From assembly GCA_030598065.1 (NCBI GenBank), contig JAUVQR010000014.1, positions 1-14,214 on the forward strand: a DNA stretch of 14,214 nucleotides, written 5' to 3'. Both the position numbers and the translations under genes were made by a program. Of the stretch, positions 1-8,053 are shown piece by piece; the first letter of the stretch is position 1, and the number at the start of each line of letters is the position of its first letter. The DNA is from Planctomycetota bacterium. Its GTDB lineage: Bacteria > Planctomycetota > Brocadiia > Brocadiales > Bathyanammoxibiaceae. Under the pieces are notes generated by a model, which had not been told where the DNA came from, did not search any database, and saw only the letters and a program-made list of their open reading frames with translations.

Positions 1-2
1 AC

Positions 3-416
3 GGAGCTGTGGTAAAAGACAACGCCATGTTAGCGGTCGTGTTCCCAAGGACCAAAGACAAACTCGGCAACATTGACGGCAGCCCCGTGTACTTCCATCA
101 CCTGGAGGAAGGTATAGTGGGTTTTGCGGACCCTATATCGTTTCCCGTCTATCCCACCCAGATATACTCAGCCCTTGGGGCGTTCGCCCTGTTCCTGATA
201 CTTAGCAACGTCTACGCTTATAAGAAGCGGGACGGTGAGATTTTCTTGCTGGCTCTCATAATTTACGCGCCGATGCGCTTCTACTGGGAGATATTGAGGG
301 ACGATAGCGCGCCGGTACTGGGCGGACTCACGGTCTCGCAGGTTATCGGCATCCCCGTATTCCTGGGGGCTTTGGCGCTTTTTATCAGCGGAAGGCGGCG
401 GTTGGAAAAGACCTAG
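3..416 (+). CDS. lgt: Prolipoprotein diacylglyceryl transferase, 3' part (5' end outside window)
   Basis: The frame is open to the left edge, so this is the C-terminal part of a longer gene. Lgt is an inner-membrane enzyme that moves diacylglycerol from phosphatidylglycerol to the lipobox cysteine of prolipoproteins. Family signatures seen are the YPTQIYSALGAF segment (the HPTQLYE-type motif), two hydrophobic membrane spans, the MRFYWEILRDD segment (equivalent of the conserved R...E..R region that includes a catalytic arginine) and the terminal GLTVSQVIGIPVFL helix with a basic tail. The GxGxFxxGxxxG-type signature and catalytic histidine of the N-terminal half would lie upstream and cannot be checked. 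The stop TAG at 414-416 overlaps the stop of hflX on the other strand. A likely substrate, the TPR lipoprotein, is encoded in the same window. Confidence 0.9.
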   Translation, partial: GAVVKDNAMLAVVFPRTKDKLGNIDGSPVYFHHLEEGIVGFADPISFPVYPTQIYSALGAFALFLILSNVYAYKKRDGEIFLLALIIYAPMRFYWEILRDDSAPVLGGLTVSQVIGIPVFLGALALFISGRRRLEKT

Positions 417-1666
417 TTCTGGGGCGCGCCCGCAGGGTAAGAAATTACCGCTTCGGGGCAGAGTTTTTTGACCTTGGCGAGGTGTTTTTCTTCCAAGAGC
501 ACGTGAAAGTGCAGCCTGTCGCCTGCCACTCTCTTGCTGAGCACATGGCCCTTGTCGTAAAGATAGGCGGGCAGCCTTCCTTCCGCGGCGTCGCAGGTAA
601 GTTCTATATCCACGCATCTGTCCTCAAGAAACGCCACGATCTCCTTCTTCAACTGCTCCAGTCCCAGTCCCTCAGAGGCCGATACCGATACGGCATGAGG
701 ATGCTTTGCCTTGAAGAGCGTAGTGATTGTATCATCGGTAAGGAGGTCTATCTTGTTGAGAACGAGTATGGTGGGCTTTTTGTCGGCCCCGAGCTCCTTC
801 AGCACTCCGTTCACGGCCCGCACCTGTTCAATAACCGCCGGGGAGCTTGTGTCAACCACGTGAAGCAGCAGGTCCGCCTGCCTTACCTCTTCCAGGGTTG
901 CGTGGAATGACGCCACCAGGTGGTGCGGAAGCTTCTTGATAAAACCTACCGTATCGCTCAGTAGAAGCTTCCTGCCGTTTCCCAGGAAAAGGGTGCGGGT
1001 CTTTGTGTCAAGAGTGGAAAAGAGTTTATCTCCGACCGATACGGCCGCATCGGTCAGGGCATTCATTAACGTGGACTTGCCGGCGTTGGTGTAGCCTACC
1101 AGCGAGACCCTGAAACACTCTTTTCTTGCGGCCACCTCCAGTCGCCGGTGGCTCTCAATGTCTTTCAACTGTTTCTTGAGTTCGTGTATCTTCCTGGAAA
1201 CAAGCCGCCGGTCAACCTCGAGCTGTTTCTCACCCGGTCCCCGCGTGCCGATTCCGCCTTCGTATCTGTCAAGGTGCGTCCACATCCGCTTGAGCCTGGG
1301 CTGGGCGTACTCGAGCTGTGCCAGTTCCACCTGGACCTGGGCCTGTCTGGTGCTGGCGCGGTGGGCGAAGATATCGAGAATAAGTTCACTTCTGTCTATG
1401 ACCTTGGAGTTGAGGGTCTTCTCGAGGTTTCTGACCTGGGCTGGCGTAAGGTCGTCGTCACAGATGACCACGTCGATTTTCCGGTTGCTACAAAGTGATG
1501 CCAGTTCGAAGGCCTTACCTTTGCCAACGTAGTAATTGGGGTCTATTCTGCGTTTTTTCTGTGTTATGCTGTCTACGACCCTGGCCCCGGCTGTTTTCGC
1601 GAGGCTCGCAAGTTCCTCCAGTGACCCTTCGATGTCTTCATAACGGCCTTTTCTTGGCGATATCAT
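413..1666 (-). CDS. hflX: Ribosome-associated GTPase HflX
   Basis: HflX is a cytoplasmic GTPase that binds the 50S subunit and splits stalled or stressed ribosomes. The family layout is complete. An N-terminal HflX domain contains YYVGKGKA, VIDRSELILDIFAHRA and the glycine-rich GGIGTRGPGEKQLEVDRR (about residues 137-154). The G domain has G1 GYTNAGKS (191-198), G3 DTVGF (238-242), G4 NKID (304-307) and G5 SAS (329-331), followed by a short C-terminal domain. The ATG at 1666 gives 417 aa, but the frame is open upstream to a stop at 1727-1729. The upstream codons encode RAERALLLA, which matches the conserved first strand of HflX proteins, so the real start is probably an ACG at 1721-1723 behind a GGGAG site (see findings). 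It is the last gene of the nusA operon, 44 bases after yebC if that ACG is used. Confidence 0.95.
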   Translation of the reverse strand: MISPRKGRYEDIEGSLEELASLAKTAGARVVDSITQKKRRIDPNYYVGKGKAFELASLCSNRKIDVVICDDDLTPAQVRNLEKTLNSKVIDRSELILDIFAHRASTRQAQVQVELAQLEYAQPRLKRMWTHLDRYEGGIGTRGPGEKQLEVDRRLVSRKIHELKKQLKDIESHRRLEVAARKECFRVSLVGYTNAGKSTLMNALTDAAVSVGDKLFSTLDTKTRTLFLGNGRKLLLSDTVGFIKKLPHHLVASFHATLEEVRQADLLLHVVDTSSPAVIEQVRAVNGVLKELGADKKPTILVLNKIDLLTDDTITTLFKAKHPHAVSVSASEGLGLEQLKKEIVAFLEDRCVDIELTCDAAEGRLPAYLYDKGHVLSKRVAGDRLHFHVLLEEKHLAKVKKLCPEAVISYPAGAPQN

Positions 1667-1767
1667 GGCCAGCAGGAGGGCCCTTTCGGCCCTTACCGAG
1701 GTATCTGTCTTCCTAAGCTCCGTCGCCTATCTCCCGTCCAAGTATGTGACGTTTTTCTTTAATGATG

Positions 1768-2523
1768 TCAGCGTTCCTCCTGCATCTCCACCAGTAATTC
1801 TTTTGGGAGGTTGAAGTTCGCGTAAACCTCCTGCACGTCGTCGTGGTCTTCCAGGGTGTCCATCAACCGCACTACCTTCTTTCCACTCGCCTCGTCCAGT
1901 TCTATGAAACTGGTAGGCACCCAGCTGATTTCTGACGACTCAACGGTGACGTCCTTTTCGGAGAGAACCTTTTTTATGCGCTCAAAGTCTACCGGGGCGC
2001 AAATTACCTGATAGACATGCTCTACCCTGAGAACGTCTTCCGCTCCCGCATCCAGGGCAATCATCATTAGCTGGTCCTCGTCCGTATTGTCGGCGTTCAC
2101 GGTAAAGATGCCTTTTTTTTCGAACATCCAGGAGACACTGCCCGCGACACCCAAGCTGCCTCCGCACATGTCGAATACCTTTCTGATTTCTGACGCGGTA
2201 CGGTTCTTATTATCGGTTAGAATTTCAAGCATTATAGCCACGCCACTGGGTCCGTAACCCTCGTACAGGCAGTCGGAGAAGTCGCCGCCGGTCGTCCCGC
2301 CAACGCCTTTCTGGATGGCCCTCTTTATATTGTCCTTGGGCATGTTGGCAGCCTTCGCCTTCTCGATTGCGTACTGGAGCCTGATGTTCATGTCGGGATT
2401 CCCACCGCCGGTCTTGGCGGCAATCATGATGTTCCTTGCAAACTTGGAGAACATCTTGCCCCTTTTGGCGTCGCTAGCGCCTTTTTTTCTCTTGATTGTC
2501 GACCAGTGTGAGTGTCCTGACAT
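1768..2523 (-). CDS. yebC: YebC/PmpR (TACO1) family regulatory protein
   Basis: The 251-aa product has the full YebC/TACO1 profile. It opens with MSGHSHWSTIKRKKGASDA, continues with KMFSKFARNIMIAAKTGGG and NMPKDNIKRAIQKGVGG, then the YEGYGPSGVAIMLEILTDNKNRT core and GSVSWMFEKKG, and ends with an acidic C-terminal part. The length is normal for the family. Members have been described both as DNA-binding regulators and, more recently, as translation factors that relieve stalling on proline-rich stretches; the sequence does not decide between these. The ATG at 2521-2523 is supported by GAGG at 2531-2534 with a 7-base spacer. It lies 18 bases after the TPR lipoprotein gene and upstream of hflX, probably in the same transcript. 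Its setting among translation genes agrees with a ribosome-linked role, which is an inference. Confidence 0.96.
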   Translation of the reverse strand: MSGHSHWSTIKRKKGASDAKRGKMFSKFARNIMIAAKTGGGNPDMNIRLQYAIEKAKAANMPKDNIKRAIQKGVGGTTGGDFSDCLYEGYGPSGVAIMLEILTDNKNRTASEIRKVFDMCGGSLGVAGSVSWMFEKKGIFTVNADNTDEDQLMMIALDAGAEDVLRVEHVYQVICAPVDFERIKKVLSEKDVTVESSEISWVPTSFIELDEASGKKVVRLMDTLEDHDDVQEVYANFNLPKELLVEMQEER

Positions 2524-2541
2524 TTTTGGTCCTCGACCGGG

Positions 2542-4077
2542 TTATTGAACGGTATAATCTTCCTGGGGCGGCTCGCCTTCCGGCACCTCCAGGGTGTCAA
2601 GTATCTCCAGCTGCATCTTTATCCATTTCAGGTCCCGGTTGTCCTTATATTCCGGGAACTCCGCAATGGCCTCTTCCCAGTACTCCCGCGCCTCTTCCCA
2701 GCGTCCGAGGCTGTAATATATCTCTCCGATGTGCTTATATATCTCCGGGTCCGGAGACGTGTTGACGGCCTCTATCAGCTTGTCAATGGCGAGGTCAAGT
2801 CTCTCGTCGTCTATACGCTCCGTTGCCTGTTTGTAGTAGACCCATCCAAGGCTGTCCATATAGGCGCCGTTGTCCGGCTGTGCCTCAAGGGCGGTCTCTA
2901 TGAGCTGCAGGGCCTCGTCGAGCTCTTCACCTCTTTCGGCGAAGAAATAACCAAGGAAGTTGCTGGCCTCATGGAAGTCCGGGTCTATCCGCAGCGCCTC
3001 TCTGAGCTCGTGTTCCACTTCGGATGTAAAGTTGGCTTCGTAGTACATGTTGGCGAGCATAATGTGCGCATTTCTTGCCTCTTCCGTGGTTTCTGTGTTT
3101 TTGGTCGCCAGTTCCATAATTCTCAGGGCCGCTCGTTCCTTCTTCTCGGCGATGAGGAGTCTGGCCAGGGTTATGTACTCCCTCGTGTCGCTGACACCGT
3201 TGGCAACCCTGATCTGAAGCAGGGATATCGCCTTGACGCGGTGTTTGTCAGAGTCTTCCGTATTCTCCACCTTGGCGTATAGCCCGGACAGAAAGGCATG
3301 CCCGAGCCACTCATCGGGTGTCGCCTGCATAAAGATTTTCGCCTCTTCTATAGCCTTGTCCGGTTGCCCCAGTTCATCGTAGGAGATGGCCAGATATAAC
3401 CAGGTTGCTGGTAAATATGGATTTAGTTCCTTTGAGGTCTCCAATTCTTGTAGCGCCGTATCGTAGTCCCCGAGTTCGATGTATGCCATGCCCAGCTCGG
3501 TGCGTATGGCGCTGAGGTCTATGGGGGGGTCCAGGTTTATAATGTCATTCAGGCAGTTTATACCCTTTTGGGGCTGTTCCTTGCCGAAATAGAGGTGCGC
3601 CAGCCGATAGAAGGCGTTGGAAAGCAGTGCCTTGTCTACCAGTTCGGTGTCGCTCCTGCAGGCACGTTCATATTCAACGATGGCTTCGTCCGGCCTGCCC
3701 TCCGCATCGTGGATGTTGGCAAGTGTGTAGTGTATGCTGAAGTCTTGAGTGTTTACTTCTGTGAGTCTCCTCATGTACACCAGCGCCTTGTCGTTTTCGT
3801 TCAGCTGCAAATAGCAGGTGATAATGTACCGGAGAAGTTTTTCTGAATTCGGGTCGCCTTCCAGCGCTTTTTCGAAAAATCCCGATGCCTGTTCCCACTC
3901 ACGGCCCAGCATGGCGTAAAAGCCCGCGGAAAAATTTGCCTCTGTCTCTATTGAGACCTCTTTCCGCTCCGGCGTGGCTTTGGTGGCTACAGGCTTGTCC
4001 TCTTTTGGCTGCGCTTGGGTGGCACATCCATGGAGGATAAGGGAGAATAGAATGAATGCTATTGTGCTATTACGCAT
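2542..4077 (-). CDS. Tetratricopeptide-repeat lipoprotein
   Basis: The 511-aa product starts with a short basic and hydrophobic signal peptide ending in ILHGC, a lipobox-like site that would make Cys18 the lipidated residue. The His at position -2 is unusual, but the spacing and the charged sequence that follows fit. From about residue 50 to 495 it is an array of roughly ten TPR helix-turn-helix units, for example GMAYIELGDYDTALQELETS, DSLGWVYYKQ and HIGEIYYSLGRWEEAREYWE. TPR arrays bind other proteins, and this one would be membrane-anchored on the periplasmic side. No enzyme motif is visible and no specific function can be assigned. There is no clear ribosome binding site before the ATG; the start lies inside the end of a possible small ORF (4070-4159), suggesting coupled translation. 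It follows hisG and precedes yebC on the same strand. Confidence 0.88.
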   Translation of the reverse strand: MRNSTIAFILFSLILHGCATQAQPKEDKPVATKATPERKEVSIETEANFSAGFYAMLGREWEQASGFFEKALEGDPNSEKLLRYIITCYLQLNENDKALVYMRRLTEVNTQDFSIHYTLANIHDAEGRPDEAIVEYERACRSDTELVDKALLSNAFYRLAHLYFGKEQPQKGINCLNDIINLDPPIDLSAIRTELGMAYIELGDYDTALQELETSKELNPYLPATWLYLAISYDELGQPDKAIEEAKIFMQATPDEWLGHAFLSGLYAKVENTEDSDKHRVKAISLLQIRVANGVSDTREYITLARLLIAEKKERAALRIMELATKNTETTEEARNAHIMLANMYYEANFTSEVEHELREALRIDPDFHEASNFLGYFFAERGEELDEALQLIETALEAQPDNGAYMDSLGWVYYKQATERIDDERLDLAIDKLIEAVNTSPDPEIYKHIGEIYYSLGRWEEAREYWEEAIAEFPEYKDNRDLKWIKMQLEILDTLEVPEGEPPQEDYTVQ

Positions 4078-4159
4078 TTAGGTATGTCTTGAGAAACGGC
4101 TGTGGCGAGGCCGGTGGCAATTCAAATCCTTTTCTGTTCTGTGTGTTCGGCTCAGCCAT
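4070..4159 (-). CDS. Possible 29-aa small ORF overlapping the TPR lipoprotein start
   Basis: An ATG at 4157-4159, preceded by GGAAG with a 5-base spacer, opens a 29-codon frame that ends at TAA 4070-4072, eight bases inside the TPR lipoprotein gene. The peptide begins MAEPNTQNRKG, is rich in proline in the middle (ELPPASPQP) and ends KTYLNA. It has no signal peptide or membrane segment. I do not recognise it. The downstream gene has no ribosome binding site of its own, so this ORF could be a coupling leader or a small protein. It may equally be a chance frame, because only its start signals and its overlap geometry support it. Confidence 0.35.
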   Translation of the reverse strand: MAEPNTQNRKGFELPPASPQPFLKTYLNA

Positions 4160-4185
4160 GAGTTCTTCCGCGGGTACACGGGTAT

Positions 4186-5058
4186 TTATGGGATTACCTT
4201 ATTGAGCGGATACTCTATAATACCTTCAGCCCCGGCCTTCTTGAGTTCTGGTATGATGCGCCTCACTATAGACTCGTCTATTATCGTTTCTACGGCATAT
4301 CCGGAACCTTCGGCAAGGCTCGAGACCGTCGGTTTTCTGAGGGCGGGAAGCTTTTGTATGACGTCCTCCAGGGAATCTCCGGGGACGTTCATTTTCAGGC
4401 CTACCTTCTCACGAGCTGTGATGGCTCCGGTGAATAGCAGCGCGAGGTTCTGGGTCTTTTCCTTCTTCCAGGGATCTTTCCAGGACTGATTGTTGATGAT
4501 GAGCTGGGTGGTAGACTCCATTACCGTATCCACTATACGCAGTTTGTTCGCCCTCAAGCTGGAGCCCGTCTCGGTAAGTTCCACGATAGCGTCAACCAGG
4601 TGAGGGGCCTTCGCTTCCGTGGCTCCGTGAGAGAATTCCACTTCTGCGCTGATGCTCCTTTTCTTGAGATACTTCATGGTGACGTTTACGAGTTCCGTTG
4701 CTATCTTCTTGCCCTGCAGGTCTGAAGGGGTCTGTATGGGTGAGTCCTCGGGGACCGCTATCACCCACCTCACCTTGGCTTGCAGTTGTTTTGCGTAAAC
4801 CAGGTCAGCCACCACCGTGACGTCCGAGTCGTTCTCTTCAACCCAGTCGGCACCTGTGAGGCCTACGTCAATTATGCCCTTTTCCACGTATCTGGGCATG
4901 TCCTGGGGACGAATCAATCTGCCCTGGAGCTCGTCGTCGTTTATCGAGGGATAGTATGACCTCTCACTGATGCGCACCACAAAACCTGCCCTCTGCATCA
5001 TTTCGCAGGTGGAATTCTGCAAACTTCCTTTGGGAATCCCTAACACAAGTTTTGACAT
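4186..5058 (-). CDS. hisG: ATP phosphoribosyltransferase, long form
   Basis: HisG joins ATP and PRPP to form phosphoribosyl-ATP, the first step of histidine biosynthesis, in the cytoplasm. The 290-aa product has the N-terminal LVLGIPKGSL, the IIDVGLTGADWVEEN segment, ATELVNVTMKYL and the PRPP-binding region GATEAKAPHLVDAIVELTETGSSLR (about 145-169; read as two adjoining motifs). Residues from about 211 form the extra ACT-like regulatory domain of the long-form enzyme, ending GAEGIIEYPLNKVIP. A long form is feedback-inhibited by histidine and does not need HisZ. The ATG shares one base with the TAA stop of rbfA (TAATG, 5056-5060), so translation is coupled to rbfA. No other his gene is in the window; its place inside a translation-factor operon is unusual. 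Confidence 0.95.
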   Translation of the reverse strand: MSKLVLGIPKGSLQNSTCEMMQRAGFVVRISERSYYPSINDDELQGRLIRPQDMPRYVEKGIIDVGLTGADWVEENDSDVTVVADLVYAKQLQAKVRWVIAVPEDSPIQTPSDLQGKKIATELVNVTMKYLKKRSISAEVEFSHGATEAKAPHLVDAIVELTETGSSLRANKLRIVDTVMESTTQLIINNQSWKDPWKKEKTQNLALLFTGAITAREKVGLKMNVPGDSLEDVIQKLPALRKPTVSSLAEGSGYAVETIIDESIVRRIIPELKKAGAEGIIEYPLNKVIP

Positions 5059-5414
5059 TATACTTTCTCGTCTCCACTTAAGGTGTCGTCTATAAGTTTT
5101 GATAAATGAACGCTCTTTGCCGCGGAGTCGTCCAGAATGAACGTCAGGACCGGCGTGTAGCGCATCTCAAGCCGCTTTCCGATAATCGACTGAATGTGGC
5201 CTCGCGCGTGCTTAAGTGCGTTCAGGGTGAGCCTCTTCTTGGTCTCGTTGCCGATGATTGAGACATAGACCTTAGCCAGACGCATATCGTCGGAAGGCTC
5301 AGTCCTTGTTACAGTGACAAAACTTATCCTCGGGTCCTTAAGCTCGGTGAAGATAACCCTGCTTATCTCCCTTTTCAATGCCTCCGCTATCTTTTCGAGC
5401 CTTCTGGTGCGCAC
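5058..5414 (-). CDS. rbfA: 30S ribosome-binding factor A
   Basis: RbfA is a small KH-fold protein that binds maturing 30S subunits and helps 16S rRNA 5'-end processing. The 118-aa product has the family pattern: RRLEKIAEALKREISRVI at the N terminus, then ELKDPRISFVTVTRTEPSDD, LAKVYVSIIG, and a C-terminal LRYTP-like element LEMRYTPVLTFILDDS. The length is typical. The start is GTG at 5412-5414; no ATG nearby gives the conserved N terminus. It begins six bases after ylxP ends and shares a base with the hisG start, as in a tightly coupled operon. Confidence 0.95.
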   Translation of the reverse strand: MRTRRLEKIAEALKREISRVIFTELKDPRISFVTVTRTEPSDDMRLAKVYVSIIGNETKKRLTLNALKHARGHIQSIIGKRLEMRYTPVLTFILDDSAAKSVHLSKLIDDTLSGDEKV

Positions 5415-5420
5415 GTTATT

Positions 5421-5702
5421 TTATAGTAATTCCAGGCTGTAGTCCACAAGCTCTACTTTAGGAAATAGCCTTAGGGAGTTCACAAGGCCGGAAAGTACGC
5501 TGTTGACGCGCCTTCCTTCATTACTTACCATTGCCACCGCCAGGACACATTCTTTATGATTGTCTTGAGCTCCGACCTCTGCTATTGAGACGTTGTACTT
5601 TTGCCTGACCCTGTCCTTCAGGCTCTTTATGACACGGCGCTTGTCCTTGAGGGAATGAGATTCCCTTAAGACAAGTCTGATGTTTAACGTTCCGACAACC
5701 AT
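5421..5702 (-). CDS. ylxP: DUF503 / YlxP-like protein
   Basis: The 93-aa product fits the DUF503 family: MVVGTLNIRLVLRESHSLKDKR at the start (read as VGTLNIRLVL followed by the SLKDKRRVIKSLKDRVR helix), NVSIAEVGAQDNHKECVLAVAMVSN, and a final strand VELVDYSLELL. It is a small alpha-beta protein commonly found between infB and rbfA, exactly as here; its biochemical role is not settled. The gene lies 41 bases after infB and six bases before rbfA. I see no strong ribosome binding site before its ATG, so it may rely on coupling or a weak site. Confidence 0.93.
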   Translation of the reverse strand: MVVGTLNIRLVLRESHSLKDKRRVIKSLKDRVRQKYNVSIAEVGAQDNHKECVLAVAMVSNEGRRVNSVLSGLVNSLRLFPKVELVDYSLELL

Positions 5703-5743
5703 GAAAGTCTGCCGTGGCAGGAAAAGAGTCTGGGAGTTTGTTT

Positions 5744-8053
5744 CTAGCTAAGCGTGCGGGCTATTTCTTGGATTTCGTACGCCTCAATGATGTCACCTAC
5801 CTTAAGGTTGTCGAATCCGGCGAATTTCATTCCGCATTCCAGCCCCTGCCGGACCTCTTTCACGTCTTCTTTAACGATCTTCAGGGAGCTGAGCTTGCCC
5901 TCGAATATAACGTCCTGGTCCCTGCGTAACCTTATAAGAGCGTTCCTGGTAATCTTGCCGCCTCTGACAATACAGCCGGCCACGTTACCCAGTTTGGATA
6001 CCTTGAATATCTGTTGTATCTCAGCATTGCCCAGGTCGACTTCCTTCCGTTCGGGTTCCAACATCCCCTCCATAGCGGCCTTAACGTCATTGGCGATGTC
6101 ATATATCACCTCGTAAAGTCTAATCTCCACGCCGGTCCTTGATGAAAGTCCGGTGACTCCGTCCTCGGGGGAGGTATGAAATCCTATGATTATCGCGTCA
6201 GAGGCATCGGCCAGAATGACGTCCGACTCGGTTATGCTTCCCACGCCGTGGTGGAGTATCCTGACCTTTATCTCATCTGTGGAAAGGTCCGTTAGCATGC
6301 TTTCCAGCACCTCCACCGAGCCCTTCACGTCGGCCTTGAGTATGACTTTGACTTCCTTGATCTTGCCACGTTCTATATTTGAGAAGAGATTCTCTAGCGT
6401 GATGTGCTGGCGTGCCTGCAGGCCGGCCTCCCGTGCGCTTTCTTGTCTCTTTGCCGCTATTTGGCGGGCCTTCTGAATGTCGCTTATTGAGTAGAACTTT
6501 TCTCCTGCGTTGGGTACGGACGAAAGGTCTGAAACGGAGACGGGCTGGGAGGGTCCCGCGTGTTCAAGGGCCTTTCCCTTATCGTCGAACATGGCTCGTA
6601 CCCTACCGTAACTGTGGCCGCACAGTATTATGTCGCCCAGGTGCAGGGTGCCGTCCTGGACAATCACCGTTGCGACAACGCCTCTTCCCTCGTGCAGGCG
6701 CGCCTCAAGCACAACTCCCATGGCCGGGTTCTTGGGGTTTGCCCTGAGTTCAAGAATCTCCGCCTCAAGCTGGAGCCTATCGAGAAGGTCTTCCAAACCA
6801 AGTTTGGTGGTTGCGGATGTTTCTACGAACTGTGTTTTTCCTCCCCATTCTTCTGGTGAGAGGCCGAGTTGCGCCAGTTGTTGTTTTACGCGCAGTGGGT
6901 TGGCGTCCGGTTTGTCTATCTTGTTAACGGCGACTACAATGGGCACGTCGGCTGCGAGTGCGTGGTTCAAGGCCTCCTCCGTCTGCGGCATGACGCCGTC
7001 ATCAGCGGCTACCACCAGCACGGCGACGTCGGTTGTTTGGGAGCCTCTGGCCCGCATCGCGGTGAACGCCTCATGACCGGGCGTGTCAAGAAATATTACC
7101 GCACGTCCGTTCATTTCCACACGGTATGCCCCGATGTGCTGCGTGATGCCGCCCGATTCCCCGGCGGCCACGTCCGCCTTCCTTATGGCGTCAAGCAAGG
7201 AGGTTTTGCCGTGATCCACATGGCCCATAAACGTAACGATAGGGGGCCTCGGTTCGAGATTCTCGGAACTACCGCGCAACATCTCGAACTCCTGTTCCAT
7301 TTGCTCACCCGCCTCTTTGAATTTTTTCAGATCTATGTCTACACCAAACTCAATACCAAGTAGTACGACGACTTCTTCGTCAAGAGTCTGGTTCATAGTG
7401 GCCCGGATGTTATGTTCCATCAGGAGTTTTGTGATGATGCTGCTTGCTCTTATGCCTATCTTACTGGAGAGTTCCTTCACACTAACGGGCGCTTCCAGGG
7501 AGACCTTGAGTCCTTCCTCCCGGCGCTTTGCTATAAGCGCGGCTTCTCTCGACGGCCCGCCCACCTTCTTCCACGGCCCTCGTTTACCCCTTCTTAGCGA
7601 GGGTTTTAGATGTCTTCTGAAAGGAGGACGGCGACGTACCTCGATGTACTTGGGTGGCCTGATTAGCTTGGGCAACGGCTTCCCGTCACTAGACACCACC
7701 TTTTTCTTTGCTACCCCTTCAGCAGGCGCCTGTTTCGTCGCAGCTGCCGGTTCTGTTTTGGCCGCTGCTGGCTTTTGGGGCGCCGTCATGCGTCTGGGCG
7801 GCGCGGCGGCTTCCTTCCGTTTGGCTGCTTCTTTGGTCGCCTTAGGGGCAGCAGCTTTCTTGGCTGCCAGCGCCTTGGTCGGGCGGGCTGATGGCTTAAA
7901 GAAGCTCCGTATAAGACCGGCCTCTTTCTTGTCTATGACGTTAGCGTGGTGCGTTATGTGACTGAGCCCGCGTTCCTTGCATTTCTCAATAATGGTGCCG
8001 CTCTTTATGCCCAGTTCTTTTGCTAGTGCGCTTATCCTGATTTTGTCTGACAT
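5744..8053 (-). CDS. infB: Translation initiation factor IF-2
   Basis: IF-2 is the GTPase that brings initiator tRNA to the 30S subunit and promotes subunit joining. The 769-aa product has an IF2_N module at about 1-52, a long Ala/Lys/Pro-rich linker (about 53-185), a second IF2_N module (about 187-240) and then the G domain: G1 GHVDHGKT (277-284), GGITQHIGAY (G2 region, 301-310), G3 DTPGHE (323-328), G4 NKID (377-380) and G5 SAT (413-415). Domain II (AMGVVLEARLHEGRG) and the C-terminal domains (from LKADVKGSVEVLE) follow, ending in the conserved KVGDIIEAYEI segment. All key residues are present. The ATG directly follows the TAA of nusA (TAAATG) with AAGG eight bases upstream, so the two are translationally linked. 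Confidence 0.97.
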   Translation of the reverse strand: MSDKIRISALAKELGIKSGTIIEKCKERGLSHITHHANVIDKKEAGLIRSFFKPSARPTKALAAKKAAAPKATKEAAKRKEAAAPPRRMTAPQKPAAAKTEPAAATKQAPAEGVAKKKVVSSDGKPLPKLIRPPKYIEVRRRPPFRRHLKPSLRRGKRGPWKKVGGPSREAALIAKRREEGLKVSLEAPVSVKELSSKIGIRASSIITKLLMEHNIRATMNQTLDEEVVVLLGIEFGVDIDLKKFKEAGEQMEQEFEMLRGSSENLEPRPPIVTFMGHVDHGKTSLLDAIRKADVAAGESGGITQHIGAYRVEMNGRAVIFLDTPGHEAFTAMRARGSQTTDVAVLVVAADDGVMPQTEEALNHALAADVPIVVAVNKIDKPDANPLRVKQQLAQLGLSPEEWGGKTQFVETSATTKLGLEDLLDRLQLEAEILELRANPKNPAMGVVLEARLHEGRGVVATVIVQDGTLHLGDIILCGHSYGRVRAMFDDKGKALEHAGPSQPVSVSDLSSVPNAGEKFYSISDIQKARQIAAKRQESAREAGLQARQHITLENLFSNIERGKIKEVKVILKADVKGSVEVLESMLTDLSTDEIKVRILHHGVGSITESDVILADASDAIIIGFHTSPEDGVTGLSSRTGVEIRLYEVIYDIANDVKAAMEGMLEPERKEVDLGNAEIQQIFKVSKLGNVAGCIVRGGKITRNALIRLRRDQDVIFEGKLSSLKIVKEDVKEVRQGLECGMKFAGFDNLKVGDIIEAYEIQEIARTLS

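Noticed and set aside
2545..3282. Long plus-strand open frame opposite the TPR gene (245 codons)
   Set aside because: It is antisense to a clear TPR repeat protein, has no family features, and its length follows from the codon use of the real gene.
5651..5665. Perfect hairpin GGGAAT-GAG-ATTCCC inside ylxP
   Set aside because: It is only six pairs, lies in conserved coding sequence for the family motif and has no U tract; probably chance.
5709..5720. CTGCC/GGCAG palindrome between infB and ylxP
   Set aside because: It is too short and tight-looped to be a terminator and has no U tract; the genes around it look co-transcribed.
7317..7961. Plus-strand open frame of 214 codons opposite infB
   Set aside because: It mirrors the Ala/Lys/Pro-rich linker of IF-2; its alanine- and serine-rich sequence is an antisense shadow.
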